DNA of 64,000 nucleotides, taken from positions 62,001 to 126,000 of the forward strand of contig JAJDDO010000024.1 in the NCBI GenBank assembly GCA_029260265.1, in the 5' to 3' direction. Within the stretch, counting starts at the first letter, position 1; every line of letters begins with the position of its first letter. Position numbers and translations under genes: made by a program. This document shows, in pieces, positions 33,091 through 40,294 of this stretch. Source of the stretch: Phycisphaerales bacterium (lineage in GTDB: Bacteria > Planctomycetota > Phycisphaerae > Phycisphaerales > UBA1924). Below the pieces are notes generated by a model, which made no database searches, was not told the origin of the DNA, and worked only from the letters and a program-made list of their open reading frames with translations.

Positions 33091-33954
33091 ATGATCGACC
33101 GAATCGAACAGATCCATGACGCCAAAGATCCAAGGATCGAGGTCTTTTGCTCACAGAAGGACGCCTGGCTGCGTGCTGCCCACAATCCCGACGCTCCGGA
33201 TCAACCAACGCCACAAGATCCCAGCCCAGGGTTGTTCATGTGCGAGGGGTCGCTGGTCGTCGAGCACCTCATCGATTCGCCCTTCGCGATCGAATCCGTC
33301 CTCGTCGGCTCCAACCGGATCGAAGCATTATCCGGGCTGCTCGCCCGAGTGCCCACCGCCGTCCCCATCTACGCAGCGGATCAGGGCATCCTTGAACAAA
33401 TCGTTGGGTTCCCCATGCACCGCGGGCTGCTCGCCTGCGGGCGACGGTTGCCAAACCAAAGCATAGAAGAACTCGCTCGCACTTCGCGTGTGCTCGTTGT
33501 GCTCGAAGACCTCGCGAATCACGACAACATCGGCTCGGTCTTCCGATCTGCCGCGTGCCTGGTGGGCGAGGGTGTGGGGGTGGTGCTCTCGCCGAGATGC
33601 TGCGATCCGCTGTACCGCAAGGCGTTGCGGGTATCAATGGGGCACGCGATGCGGATCCCGTTTGCGGTTCTCGAAGACTGGCCGTGCGGATTATCGCGGT
33701 TATCCGATCTGGGATTCCAACTCGTCGCGATGTCGCCGGGCAGTGAATCCGAGGATATTTGCGATTTCAGGCGGGATCCTGAAAAGCGTCTGGCGATGCT
33801 CTTCGGGGCTGAGGGACCGGGTTTGTCGGCTCAAACGCTGAAAATTGCCGACAGAATCGTTCGGATAGAACAGGCAAAGAATACAGATTCCCTGAATATT
33901 CATGTCGCGTGTGCCGTTGGATTACACAGATTGGTTATCCCGAGTTCGATGTGA
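33091..33954 (+). CDS. TrmH/SpoU family RNA 2'-O-methyltransferase
   Basis: A 287-residue SPOUT enzyme transferring methyl from SAM to a ribose in rRNA or tRNA. The three SpoU motifs are intact: EDLANHDNIGSVFRSA (1), MLFGAEGPGLS (2) and NTDSLNIHVACAVGLH (3). An N-terminal substrate-binding region (FMCEGSLVVEHLIDSPFAIESVLVG) is present as in RlmB- and TsnR-type enzymes. The RNA target cannot be told. The start lies directly after a palindrome and has no Shine-Dalgarno; TAGGGT nine bases upstream suggests a leaderless mRNA. Confidence 0.9.
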   Translation: MIDRIEQIHDAKDPRIEVFCSQKDAWLRAAHNPDAPDQPTPQDPSPGLFMCEGSLVVEHLIDSPFAIESVLVGSNRIEALSGLLARVPTAVPIYAADQGILEQIVGFPMHRGLLACGRRLPNQSIEELARTSRVLVVLEDLANHDNIGSVFRSAACLVGEGVGVVLSPRCCDPLYRKALRVSMGHAMRIPFAVLEDWPCGLSRLSDLGFQLVAMSPGSESEDICDFRRDPEKRLAMLFGAEGPGLSAQTLKIADRIVRIEQAKNTDSLNIHVACAVGLHRLVIPSSM

Positions 33955-33978
33955 GCACTCGTGACCGAGGCAGACGCC

Positions 33979-34004
33979 CCGGTTTGAGAAGCCGGTTTGA
34001 TAAG
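33979..34004 (+). repeat. tandem 13-mer before the cysteine-rich thioredoxin-like gene
   Basis: CCGGTTTGAGAAG is followed at once by CCGGTTTGATAAG (12 of 13 identical). The second copy contains GATAAG, which could be a -10. It is in the upstream region of the gene at 34034 and may be a regulator site. Confidence 0.5.
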
Positions 34005-34033
34005 AGACCGTGAGAAACAAAAGGAGTTCCAGA

Positions 34034-34903
34034 ATGAACATTATCGCAGCAGCAGTCGGCGTCGTGGGCCTTGGGATCGGAGCCGTCGGCGTCGCCGGGC
34101 TCGGAGGCGGGAGTTGTGCGCTCAGCAGCGGCAGCTGCTCGACCGGAACATCGGCGACCACCGCCGCCATCACCACCGTCGCCATGCATACTCAAGCACC
34201 CGGGTGCGTCGGATGCAAAGAAGCCAATGCCAACGGCACAGAGTGTGCATCATGCGCATCACCCGCCGCCGAAGAAAAACAAGCACATGCTTGCCCCATG
34301 TGCGAAGCGCACGCCGAGGGCGAGAGTTGCAGCATGTGCGCCAGCGATGCGGTAGAGATCGATGCAGACCACGCCTTGATGTCCGAGTCCGAAGCTGCCC
34401 AGGTTGATCCCGCTGAATACGCATCGGCCGCATGGCCCAAGCACAACAAGGGCGATTCGCTGTACGCCAAAGACCTGCAGGGGCAACGGCTGATTACCCC
34501 GCTCGGAAATGAAAAATGGCTGACTAAGAAGATCAGCACCAAGGGCAAGGTCGTGGTTCTCGATTTCTGGGCGACCTGGTGCCCCCCATGCCGCTCGGCG
34601 ATGCCCAAGCTCGATAAGCTGCAGCTGAAAAACAAAGACACACTCGCGATCCTCGCCATCGGCGGTCAGCGTGAAGACGAGCAGGCGGTCCAGAGCTTCA
34701 TCGACGATCACGAATACTCGATCTCAGACCTGTTCGATGCAGACCAATCGGTCTTCGCCCCCTTCGAGTCCGAGGGCATCCCCCTTGTTGTTGTTCTCTC
34801 CAGCGATGGCGTGATCCGCTGGATCGGCAACCCACATCAGCCAGAGTTCGAAAAAGCGGTCAAGCAGACCATCAAGGTCGATCCGATGACCAAATCGTCA
34901 TAA
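34034..34903 (+). CDS. thioredoxin-like (TlpA-type) protein with a cysteine-rich N-terminal region
   Basis: A 289-residue exported protein. An N-terminal hydrophobic segment is followed by a stretch (about residues 28-105) with five cysteine pairs (GCVGCK, ECASCA, ACPMCE, SCSMCA and an earlier C-x6-C). A TlpA/ResA-like thioredoxin domain follows with the redox site WC183-PPC186 in VLDFWATWCPPC, and a later IPLVVVLSSDGVIRW with the cis-proline. The cysteine-rich part may bind metal or be a substrate of the redox domain. AAAGGAG precedes the ATG. A terminator follows. The next gene is a paralogue. Confidence 0.85.
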   Translation: MNIIAAAVGVVGLGIGAVGVAGLGGGSCALSSGSCSTGTSATTAAITTVAMHTQAPGCVGCKEANANGTECASCASPAAEEKQAHACPMCEAHAEGESCSMCASDAVEIDADHALMSESEAAQVDPAEYASAAWPKHNKGDSLYAKDLQGQRLITPLGNEKWLTKKISTKGKVVVLDFWATWCPPCRSAMPKLDKLQLKNKDTLAILAIGGQREDEQAVQSFIDDHEYSISDLFDADQSVFAPFESEGIPLVVVLSSDGVIRWIGNPHQPEFEKAVKQTIKVDPMTKSS

Positions 34904-34926
34904 ACAAACACATAAACCTCACCCGC

Positions 34927-34951
34927 AAACCCGCACCAGGCGGGTTTTTTT
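34927..34951 (+). terminator. rho-independent terminator after the thioredoxin-like gene
   Basis: AAACCCGC pairs with GCGGGTTT over the loop ACCAG, followed by a T-run of seven. It lies 23 bases past the stop. Confidence 0.9.
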
Positions 34952-34994
34952 ATGCCACGAAACGAATTTGTAAACCGTCCGCCCCCGATCCCTG

Positions 34995-35000
34995 TACACT
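34995..35000 (+). promoter_or_regulatory. -10 hexamer TACACT of the double thioredoxin gene
   Basis: TACACT lies 50 bases before the ATG at 35051, with AAAGGAAG near the start. It sits in CCCTGT...ACAGGG, a 6-bp inverted repeat that could be an operator or leader hairpin. Confidence 0.42.
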
Positions 35001-35050
35001 CAGTACACGCACAGGGGTGCGGAACCTGATCGATACCGAAAGGAAGAACA

Positions 35051-36178
35051 ATGATTCAACGCAAAGCAATAACCGCCGCCGGGGCATGCCTGGTCGCGTG
35101 CGGACTGATGGCGATGGGCCCGACGATTCTCCGTGAGGACGGCAACGAACACCGCGAATCGCTCGATCAGCTTGAAGCATCCATGATGCCGATCGAAGCA
35201 ATCGCGTCGCTGACCGATTGGTCGCAAGACGATCCGATGACCGCCGAATCAATCAAGGGCAAGGTGGTGCTCATCACGACCATCACGGGCGATGATTCCC
35301 AATCACAGATGACGATCTCGATGCTCACGAGGATGAATCGGAAGCTCGCAGAGAAGGGGCTCGTCGTGCTCGCGGTTCACCCAGAGGACGGGTGGGATGC
35401 GATGATGGCCGATGCCATGATCAACGGGACCAAAGTCCAGATCGCCAAGGATGCCGGCGGCGTGTTCTCAGAGATGATGCACCCGAACGACTCGACCGAC
35501 ACCTACATCATCGATCGCGCCGGTCAACTCCGCTACGCAGACATCGCCAATCGGTCGATCGCCTCCGCGGTGGACCTGCTGCTGCGTGAAGACGAAAAGA
35601 TCGCGATCGCCAACGCCGAGCGCGAAGCCCAAGGGCTCGCCGTGCTCGATCCGGATCTGCCACTGATCGAGCCCATCGCCTACGACGAGGCGAGCTGGCC
35701 ATCCGTAAACATGGGCGAGATCAAAGCGCTCAACTACCAGAACCAGCAGCTCCCCGTGCCCATGGGCAATGAAAAATGGCTGAGCAAACGCGTCGAGCTC
35801 AAGGGCAAGGTGCTTGTGCTCGATTTCTGGGCGACCTGGTGCGGCCCGTGCCGAAAGGCAATGCCCGCATTGAGCAAGCTCCAAGATGAGTTCGCCGACG
35901 AACTGGTTATCATCGGGATGGGTGGACAGAGCGACGACATCAAAGATGTCAAAAAGTTCATCCGCACCCACGATGAAAGCTACACCCAGATGTACGACAA
36001 GGATCAGACCGTCTACCGGGCAATGAAGGTCACCGCGATCCCTCATGTGGTGATTATCTCAACCGATGGCGTCATCCGTTGGCAGGGCAACCCGCTCTCT
36101 CAGAGCTTTGCACCGACACTCAAGCAAGTCATCGCCGTGGACCCGATGATCCAAGCCATCAAGAACATCGAGGATTGA
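35051..36178 (+). CDS. two-domain thioredoxin-like protein, first domain without CxxC
   Basis: A 375-residue exported protein with a signal peptide. Residues 60-185 have a thioredoxin-like fold (GKVVLITTITGDDSQSQMTISMLTRMNRKL; TDTYIIDRAGQLRYADI), but where CxxC should be there is SQSQ. Residues 230-370 are a normal TlpA-like domain with WC264-GPC267 and a cis-proline region IPHVVIIS. The second domain is close to that of the gene at 34034: GNEKWLSK, LDFWATWC and DGVIRWQGNP are shared, also at the DNA level, showing duplication. AAGGAAG precedes the ATG. Confidence 0.85.
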   Translation: MIQRKAITAAGACLVACGLMAMGPTILREDGNEHRESLDQLEASMMPIEAIASLTDWSQDDPMTAESIKGKVVLITTITGDDSQSQMTISMLTRMNRKLAEKGLVVLAVHPEDGWDAMMADAMINGTKVQIAKDAGGVFSEMMHPNDSTDTYIIDRAGQLRYADIANRSIASAVDLLLREDEKIAIANAEREAQGLAVLDPDLPLIEPIAYDEASWPSVNMGEIKALNYQNQQLPVPMGNEKWLSKRVELKGKVLVLDFWATWCGPCRKAMPALSKLQDEFADELVIIGMGGQSDDIKDVKKFIRTHDESYTQMYDKDQTVYRAMKVTAIPHVVIISTDGVIRWQGNPLSQSFAPTLKQVIAVDPMIQAIKNIED

Positions 36179-36194
36179 ACGCCAACAATCGTTC

Positions 36195-36749
36195 ATGACC
36201 GATCAAGATCCTAAGCAGGCCCCGGACGAGCAACGCCCGGGGTCTCTTTGTGCGCCGTACGCTCAGATTGTGCTCGTCGAGCCCGAGATCCCCAACAACA
36301 CGGGCAACATCGGGCGGACCTGCGTGACCGCCGGCTTCGGGCTTCAACTCGTTCACCCGCTCGGGTTTGACATCGACGAGAAAGCATGCCGACGCGCGGG
36401 GCTGGACTACTGGCCCAGGCTCGCTTTGAGTGAGCACGCGGATCTGGACTGTTACGAGCGTGATCGCCCCCGCGATGTGGGCATCTGGCTCTTCACCACT
36501 AAGGCATCAAAGACGCTGTATGAAGCAGACATGAAGCCCGGCGACCATCTGGTGTTCGGGCGTGAGAGCCAAGGGCTGCCCCGCGAGCTAATTGAGCGGT
36601 ATCCAGAGCGTCAAGTCTGCATCCCGATGCAGCCAAATGAGCGATCTTTGAATCTTTCGACCAGTGTTGGGATCGCTGCATATGAGTTTGTTCGGAAAAT
36701 GATCGTGTCGTCAACGGTCCAAGTGAACAAAAATGGCCGCGTTCTGTAG
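36195..36749 (+). CDS. trmL: tRNA (cytidine(34)-2'-O)-methyltransferase
   Basis: A 184-residue SPOUT enzyme that methylates the wobble ribose of tRNA-Leu isoacceptors in E. coli. Motifs: VLVEPEIPNNTGNIGRTCVTAG, LVHPLGFDIDEKACRRAGLDYW, HLVFGRESQGLPRELI and IPMQPNERSLNLSTSVGIAAYE, all characteristic of TrmL. It has about 20 extra polar residues at the N-terminus. It starts 16 bases after the thioredoxin gene. AACAAT before the ATG gives a weak leaderless-type -10; cotranscription is as likely. Confidence 0.93.
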   Translation: MTDQDPKQAPDEQRPGSLCAPYAQIVLVEPEIPNNTGNIGRTCVTAGFGLQLVHPLGFDIDEKACRRAGLDYWPRLALSEHADLDCYERDRPRDVGIWLFTTKASKTLYEADMKPGDHLVFGRESQGLPRELIERYPERQVCIPMQPNERSLNLSTSVGIAAYEFVRKMIVSSTVQVNKNGRVL

Positions 36750-36858
36750 CCAATTCGATCGTTTTTCACGGTCTTCACATTATTTTCTTGATTCTCAGAT
36801 CCGCCCACGAACCAACAGAAAAAACGGTGCGTATACAGGGTGTTCATGACCCACGATT

Positions 36859-36960
36859 CACTTCAATCGGGGCGCAGCAGCCCTCGAAGTGCATTTTGTT
36901 CTCTCCCTCTCTCCAGAACAGTGCATCATCCGGAAACGGCGGTGCACTGTTTTCTTTTTT
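36859..36960 (+). ncRNA. candidate small RNA or structured 3' UTR of trmL
   Basis: Two consecutive hairpins occur without an ORF. The first is CACTTC/GAAGTG (36859-36864 with 36886-36891) enclosing GGGC/GCCC. The second is the terminator hairpin at 36917-36960. Together they look like the body and terminator of a short RNA. A weak -10 (TATACA, near 36832) is upstream. No known RNA family was recognised, and the element could equally be the trmL 3' end. Confidence 0.35.
36917..36960 (+). terminator. rho-independent terminator between trmL and the small lipoprotein gene
   Basis: AACAGTGCA pairs with TGCACTGTT (9 bp). Inside it a second stem CCG/CGG closes a GAAA tetraloop. TTTTCTTTTTT follows. 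It sits 168 bases past trmL and just before the promoter of the next gene. Confidence 0.85.
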
Positions 36961-37010
36961 GCACGCCGCATTTGCATTGCCCATACCAAGGCTCGTCTCT
37001 CCAGATCGAG

Positions 37011-37016
37011 TAGAAT
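37011..37016 (+). promoter_or_regulatory. -10 hexamer TAGAAT of the small lipoprotein gene
   Basis: TAGAAT ends 24 bases before the ATG at 37041, leaving a leader of about 17 bases that contains AAGGAG. Confidence 0.5.
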
Positions 37017-37040
37017 CCGGCGGAGCAAAGGAGCACACGC

Positions 37041-37277
37041 ATGAACCAAAGATCAAACTTCAGCACACGGATCACCGCATCGAACACCCTGCTCGTCTGC
37101 GCAACCGCCGCGATCGTGCTCGGAGGGTGCCAGAAGACCGCTCTGCGTTCCGAGGACACCAGAAGCCAATACGACCAATATGACCAAGCACGGAACCAAC
37201 GCGCGGAGCCTTACTTTGAGGATGAGTTCGGCAAGCGGAACCCGAACCTCCGCGGGCGGCTGATTGTCCGCGACTAG
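37041..37277 (+). CDS. small lipoprotein, function unknown
   Basis: A 78-residue secreted protein. Basic N-terminus, a hydrophobic core (NTLLVCATAAIVLGG) and a lipobox LGGC with Cys at 30, so the mature lipoprotein has about 49 residues. That part is hydrophilic with many Tyr, Gln, Asp and Arg residues (RSQYDQYDQARNQR). No family recognised. AAGGAG seven bases upstream supports the start. It is monocistronic between a terminator and the next promoter. Confidence 0.78.
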   Translation: MNQRSNFSTRITASNTLLVCATAAIVLGGCQKTALRSEDTRSQYDQYDQARNQRAEPYFEDEFGKRNPNLRGRLIVRD

Positions 37278-37345
37278 TACTGCGCCGCGGTCCGATCATA
37301 CCCAGCGTTTTTGTTTGTTCGGGTTGTGGAAGTATGGTTGTGCGG

Positions 37346-37398
37346 GCAAGGAGAACCTTGCGCGACAACTTGCAAAGGTTGCCGATGAATGTGCAAGT
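37346..37398 (+). promoter_or_regulatory. hairpin and operator-like repeat upstream of the amidase-fold gene
   Basis: GCAAGG-AGAA-CCTTGC (37346-37361) is a 6-bp hairpin. ACTTGCA (37368-37374) and TGCAAGT (37392-37398) form a 7-bp inverted repeat spaced by 17 bases, just upstream of the predicted -10 (TACCCT, 37429-37434). Confidence 0.35.
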
Positions 37399-37428
37399 AA
37401 TTCGGTCGCAATCTCCGAATGGAAATGA

Positions 37429-37434
37429 TACCCT
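37429..37434 (+). promoter_or_regulatory. -10 hexamer TACCCT of the amidase-fold gene
   Basis: TACCCT ends 26 bases before the ATG at 37461, with AGGAG in between. It argues against the in-frame ATG at 37419, which would lie upstream of the transcript. Confidence 0.4.
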
Positions 37435-37460
37435 CGTGGTACAGGAGTGCATCTTCCCAA

Positions 37461-38141
37461 ATGTCTGGTTTGCATGGAACAACCCGAACGCGTAAGACCC
37501 CAAGGACCAAAATCGTCTGGGGCGTACTCGGTATCGGGATGATGCTCGGTGTCGCGGCGCTCTCCGTGCTTGATCCGAATGCGACAGGCGCGCGTGGCGG
37601 CGGGGTCACACTCTCACCATTGATGTCCACCGGCGGGCTCAGCGGGGTTGACGCAGTCTTCCAGACCCAAGCCCAACTCGAAACAGACCACTGGAACTCG
37701 ATCGTCATCGTGCATTCGGGGACATCCAAGGGCACGCCCTCGTCGATCGAATCGACACACCGCGCCGCCGGGTACGACGGGCTTGGTTTTCATTTCCTGA
37801 TCGGCAACGGGACCGGGATGGGCGATGGGAATATCCATGTCGGGCAGCGATGGCTTGATCAACGCGATGGCGCGGACCTGGCGGGGACCGACGCGGTGAT
37901 CCCCAACTCGGGCATGATCGAGATCTGTATCATCGGCGACGGGAACCGCAAGTCGTTCTCCGCCGATCAGATGCGCCGATTGTCGCAGCTTGTCGCCGCC
38001 TTGTCAGAAAAGTTTTCGATCTCAGGTGATCACATCCTGCTTCACAAAGACATCGCGGGCACCACAAGCCCCGGTCAGTATTTCCCACGGGCAGCGTTCG
38101 AAGAGCGCCTGATGACCCTCGGCGTCGATATCCGCCCCTGA
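37461..38141 (+). CDS. N-acetylmuramoyl-L-alanine amidase fold (PGRP/Amidase_2) protein
   Basis: A 226-residue protein with an N-terminal membrane segment (WGVLGIGMMLGVAALSVL) and an amidase_2 domain. Matching parts are SIVIVHSGT, THRAAGYDGLGFHFLIGNGTG, GMIEICIIGDG and HILLHKDIAGTTSPGQYFP. In T7 lysozyme the zinc is held by H17, H122 and C130 with catalytic Y46 and K128. The two histidines have counterparts here, but the Cys is Ser (TTSPG) and the Tyr is Phe (GFHF). Hydrolysis is doubtful, and it may only bind peptidoglycan, like non-amidase PGRPs. Confidence 0.8.
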   Translation: MSGLHGTTRTRKTPRTKIVWGVLGIGMMLGVAALSVLDPNATGARGGGVTLSPLMSTGGLSGVDAVFQTQAQLETDHWNSIVIVHSGTSKGTPSSIESTHRAAGYDGLGFHFLIGNGTGMGDGNIHVGQRWLDQRDGADLAGTDAVIPNSGMIEICIIGDGNRKSFSADQMRRLSQLVAALSEKFSISGDHILLHKDIAGTTSPGQYFPRAAFEERLMTLGVDIRP

Positions 38142-38481
38142 GCCAAGCAAAAATACCCCTCCTCCTTCTCTGAAGAACGAATAGTTTTTCAGGGTGGTCA
38201 ACCGTTCGTGTTTTTGTGCGTAGATTGGGGTGCCTCGGTATCGTCCGTCCCCGCTCTCGCCTTGGCGGGGCCCGATGATCCGTTTGCGGCGTGGGATGCG
38301 ATCCTCTCGATTATATAATGAGAACTGATGGTCCAATACGCCCCGTGGCGAGGTGTAGTGGATACCATATTCGACGATCGGAGCCCGATTGCACGCCGCG
38401 AGTGCAACCCGGGCATGACTTTGCCGAAATACATCCAGAGCTGGGGCGTTGGATACGAGGCATGATGATGTTGGAGCGCGG
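38142..38481 (+). other. 340-bp leader/promoter region of the kinase gene
   Basis: No gene is supported. Hairpins CTGAAGAAC/GTTTTTCAG (38170-38192, one G-T pair) and CCCCGC/GCGGGG (38249-38270) lie upstream of a perfect -10 TATAAT (38314-38319). The predicted 155-base leader contains three small hairpins in a row: CGCC/GGCG, ATCGG/CCGAT and TTGCAC/GTGCAA. No known riboswitch consensus was recognised, and a tRNA was excluded. Confidence 0.4.
38314..38319 (+). promoter_or_regulatory. -10 TATAAT upstream of the kinase gene
   Basis: This is the consensus sigma-70-type hexamer, 162 bases before the ATG at 38482. No good -35 is at 16-18 bases. It implies a long structured leader. Confidence 0.42.
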
Positions 38482-39375
38482 ATGAGCGAGATTCTCCCCA
38501 CATTCAAGAAGGGCGACACCGTCGAAGGTTATCGGATAATGTCCGAGATCGGACGAGGTGCAGCCTCGGTGATCTACCTCGTCCAAGATCCCAAGACCAA
38601 ACAGGTCTGGGCCCTCAAGCATGTCGCCAAGATCAACCCAAAGTCCCAACGCTTCCTCGACCAGGCAGAGATCGAGTACAAGATCGCCAGCCAGCTCGAT
38701 CACGAATCGATCCGCAAGATTCCACGGATGATCAAAACCGGAAAGATCCTCAAATCAACCGGGATGCTCTTGGTCATGGAACTGGTCGACGGGATATCGC
38801 TGCACGAAGAAAAACCTGAAACGCTCGATGAGACCATCGATGTTTTCCGCCAGACCGCTTCCGCGCTCGCCCAGATGCACGACCGCGGGTTTGTCCACGC
38901 GGACATGAAGCCTCACAATGTGATCGTCGGGCGGAGCCTCGAGGGCAAGCTGACCGCCAAGCTGATCGACCTCGGGCAGAGCTGCAAGACCGGTACGATT
39001 AAGAAACGCATCCAGGGAACCCCGGACTACATCGCTCCCGAGCAGGTGCACCGCCGTGAGATCACCGCAAAGACCGACATGTACAACTTCGGTGCGACGA
39101 TGTACTGGGTGCTGAGTGGGAAGAATATCCCAACCGCGATGGGGACTTCTCAGGATTCACTGATGGGTTCGCGTGATGCTGCGTTGATCGAGAAACCGAC
39201 GCCGATCTCCGAGCTCATGCCCGAGATGCCCGAGCGTCTGTGTGAGCTGATCATGCACTGCGTGGAGGTCGAGCCCGACAGCCGTCCGAACTCCATGGAT
39301 GATGTGACCAACAAGCTGGATCTGATCCTCGGGCTGGTCCGCTCGGACTCCGTAGAAGCGAACAAAACTTCCTGA
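38482..39375 (+). CDS. serine/threonine protein kinase, Hanks type
   Basis: A 297-residue soluble kinase. Glycine-loop GRGAASVIYLVQD, ATP lysine in VWALKHV, catalytic loop GFVHADMKPHNVIVG (HxD with Ala in place of the usual Arg), metal site LIDLGQS (DLG in place of DFG), and activation/APE segment GTPDYIAPEQVHRRE are all present, so it is probably active, although a non-RD kinase is not controlled by standard activation-loop phosphorylation. Unlike many PknB proteins it has no membrane helix or sensor domain. GGAG precedes the start. A phosphoesterase gene follows after 27 bases. Confidence 0.92.
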   Translation: MSEILPTFKKGDTVEGYRIMSEIGRGAASVIYLVQDPKTKQVWALKHVAKINPKSQRFLDQAEIEYKIASQLDHESIRKIPRMIKTGKILKSTGMLLVMELVDGISLHEEKPETLDETIDVFRQTASALAQMHDRGFVHADMKPHNVIVGRSLEGKLTAKLIDLGQSCKTGTIKKRIQGTPDYIAPEQVHRREITAKTDMYNFGATMYWVLSGKNIPTAMGTSQDSLMGSRDAALIEKPTPISELMPEMPERLCELIMHCVEVEPDSRPNSMDDVTNKLDLILGLVRSDSVEANKTS

Positions 39376-39387
39376 GCGTGCATCCGC

Positions 39388-39393
39388 TAGACT
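39388..39393 (+). promoter_or_regulatory. -10 hexamer TAGACT before the phosphoesterase gene
   Basis: TAGACT ends nine bases before the ATG at 39403 with no Shine-Dalgarno, giving a leader of zero to two bases. The gene may also be read through from the kinase gene. Confidence 0.4.
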
Positions 39394-39402
39394 GGTGGTG
39401 CG

Positions 39403-40293
39403 ATGTACACGCTTGACCTGACCGATATCGACGAGGTTGTAGATGCCTTGATGGCCGGGGCGGATGCCTGTCTCAACGCGCCTTGTCGTCTTGGATCGAT
39501 CGATTTTATCGAGGCTCCAGGAAAACTCATCGCAACCGGTGACACCCACGATCATCCCCGCAACTTCAAGGCTGCGGTCGCAGCAGCTGGGCTCGACGGG
39601 CAGTTCGGAGCCGAAGAAAAACACCTCACCCTCCACGAGATCATCCACCCCGAGCTCTCCGATGAGCAGACGATCGACTACTCGTTCCGCGGCTTGACCC
39701 GGATCGCGTATCTGAAAGCCCAGCACCCCGAACTTGTCCATGTGCTGCTGGCCAATCATGAACTCGCCCAGGCGATCGGGTCGGGGATCATGAAGAACGG
39801 GCTCAAGGTAGTCGACGCGTTCAACGCCGGTATTCACGAGATCTTTGGCGACGATGCAGAGCAGGTGCACGAGGCGATCCGTGCGTTTGTGTTCGCGATG
39901 CCGCTCGCGCTGCGATGCCGATGCCCGCACGGCGATATCTTGTGCGCCCACTCGCTGCCCGGTCCAGCAATGATGGGACGGTTCGACCCGTCGATTCTTG
40001 AACGCGACCTAACAATGGATGACTATCAGCCGCGGGTGGGCTCAGCGCACATGATGGTCTGGGGACGCGGGTACGACGCGGATCAGCTCGAAGACCTCAC
40101 CGAGCGGTGGGGGGTCAACCTTTTTCTGCTCGGGCACGAGCACGCACCCAACGGGTTCGCGGTGGTCGAGCCCAACGCGATCGTGCTCAACACCGATCAC
40201 AACCGAGGTGTGTACCTGCCGATCGACCTCGATGGTGAGGTCACCGTCGACAAATGCATCTCACAAATCGCCCCGATCGGTTCGCGGTTCTAG
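39403..40293 (+). CDS. calcineurin-like metallophosphoesterase
   Basis: A 296-residue phosphoesterase of the PPP-like fold. Metal-site motifs: ATGDTHDHPRN (Asp and His), LLANHELAQ (Asn-His), CAHSLPG (His) and LLGHEHAPNG (His-x-His). An insertion of about 60 residues lies between the first two. The gene is 27 bases downstream of a protein kinase, which suggests a kinase/phosphatase pair, though protein substrates are inferred only. Its stop is one base from the end of the convergent surface-protein gene. Confidence 0.85.
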   Translation: MYTLDLTDIDEVVDALMAGADACLNAPCRLGSIDFIEAPGKLIATGDTHDHPRNFKAAVAAAGLDGQFGAEEKHLTLHEIIHPELSDEQTIDYSFRGLTRIAYLKAQHPELVHVLLANHELAQAIGSGIMKNGLKVVDAFNAGIHEIFGDDAEQVHEAIRAFVFAMPLALRCRCPHGDILCAHSLPGPAMMGRFDPSILERDLTMDDYQPRVGSAHMMVWGRGYDADQLEDLTERWGVNLFLLGHEHAPNGFAVVEPNAIVLNTDHNRGVYLPIDLDGEVTVDKCISQIAPIGSRF

Positions 40294-40294
40294 C

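Noticed and set aside
37419-37460. Longer N-terminus of the amidase-fold protein starting at 37419
   Set aside because: It would begin upstream of the predicted -10 (TACCCT, 37429-37434), whereas AGGAG and the ATG at 37461 lie downstream of it.
38340-38440. tRNA-like sequence in the kinase leader (GTGTAGTGGATA...)
   Set aside because: No acceptor stem and no T-arm with TTCGA can be folded; the resemblance is limited to a D-loop-like string.
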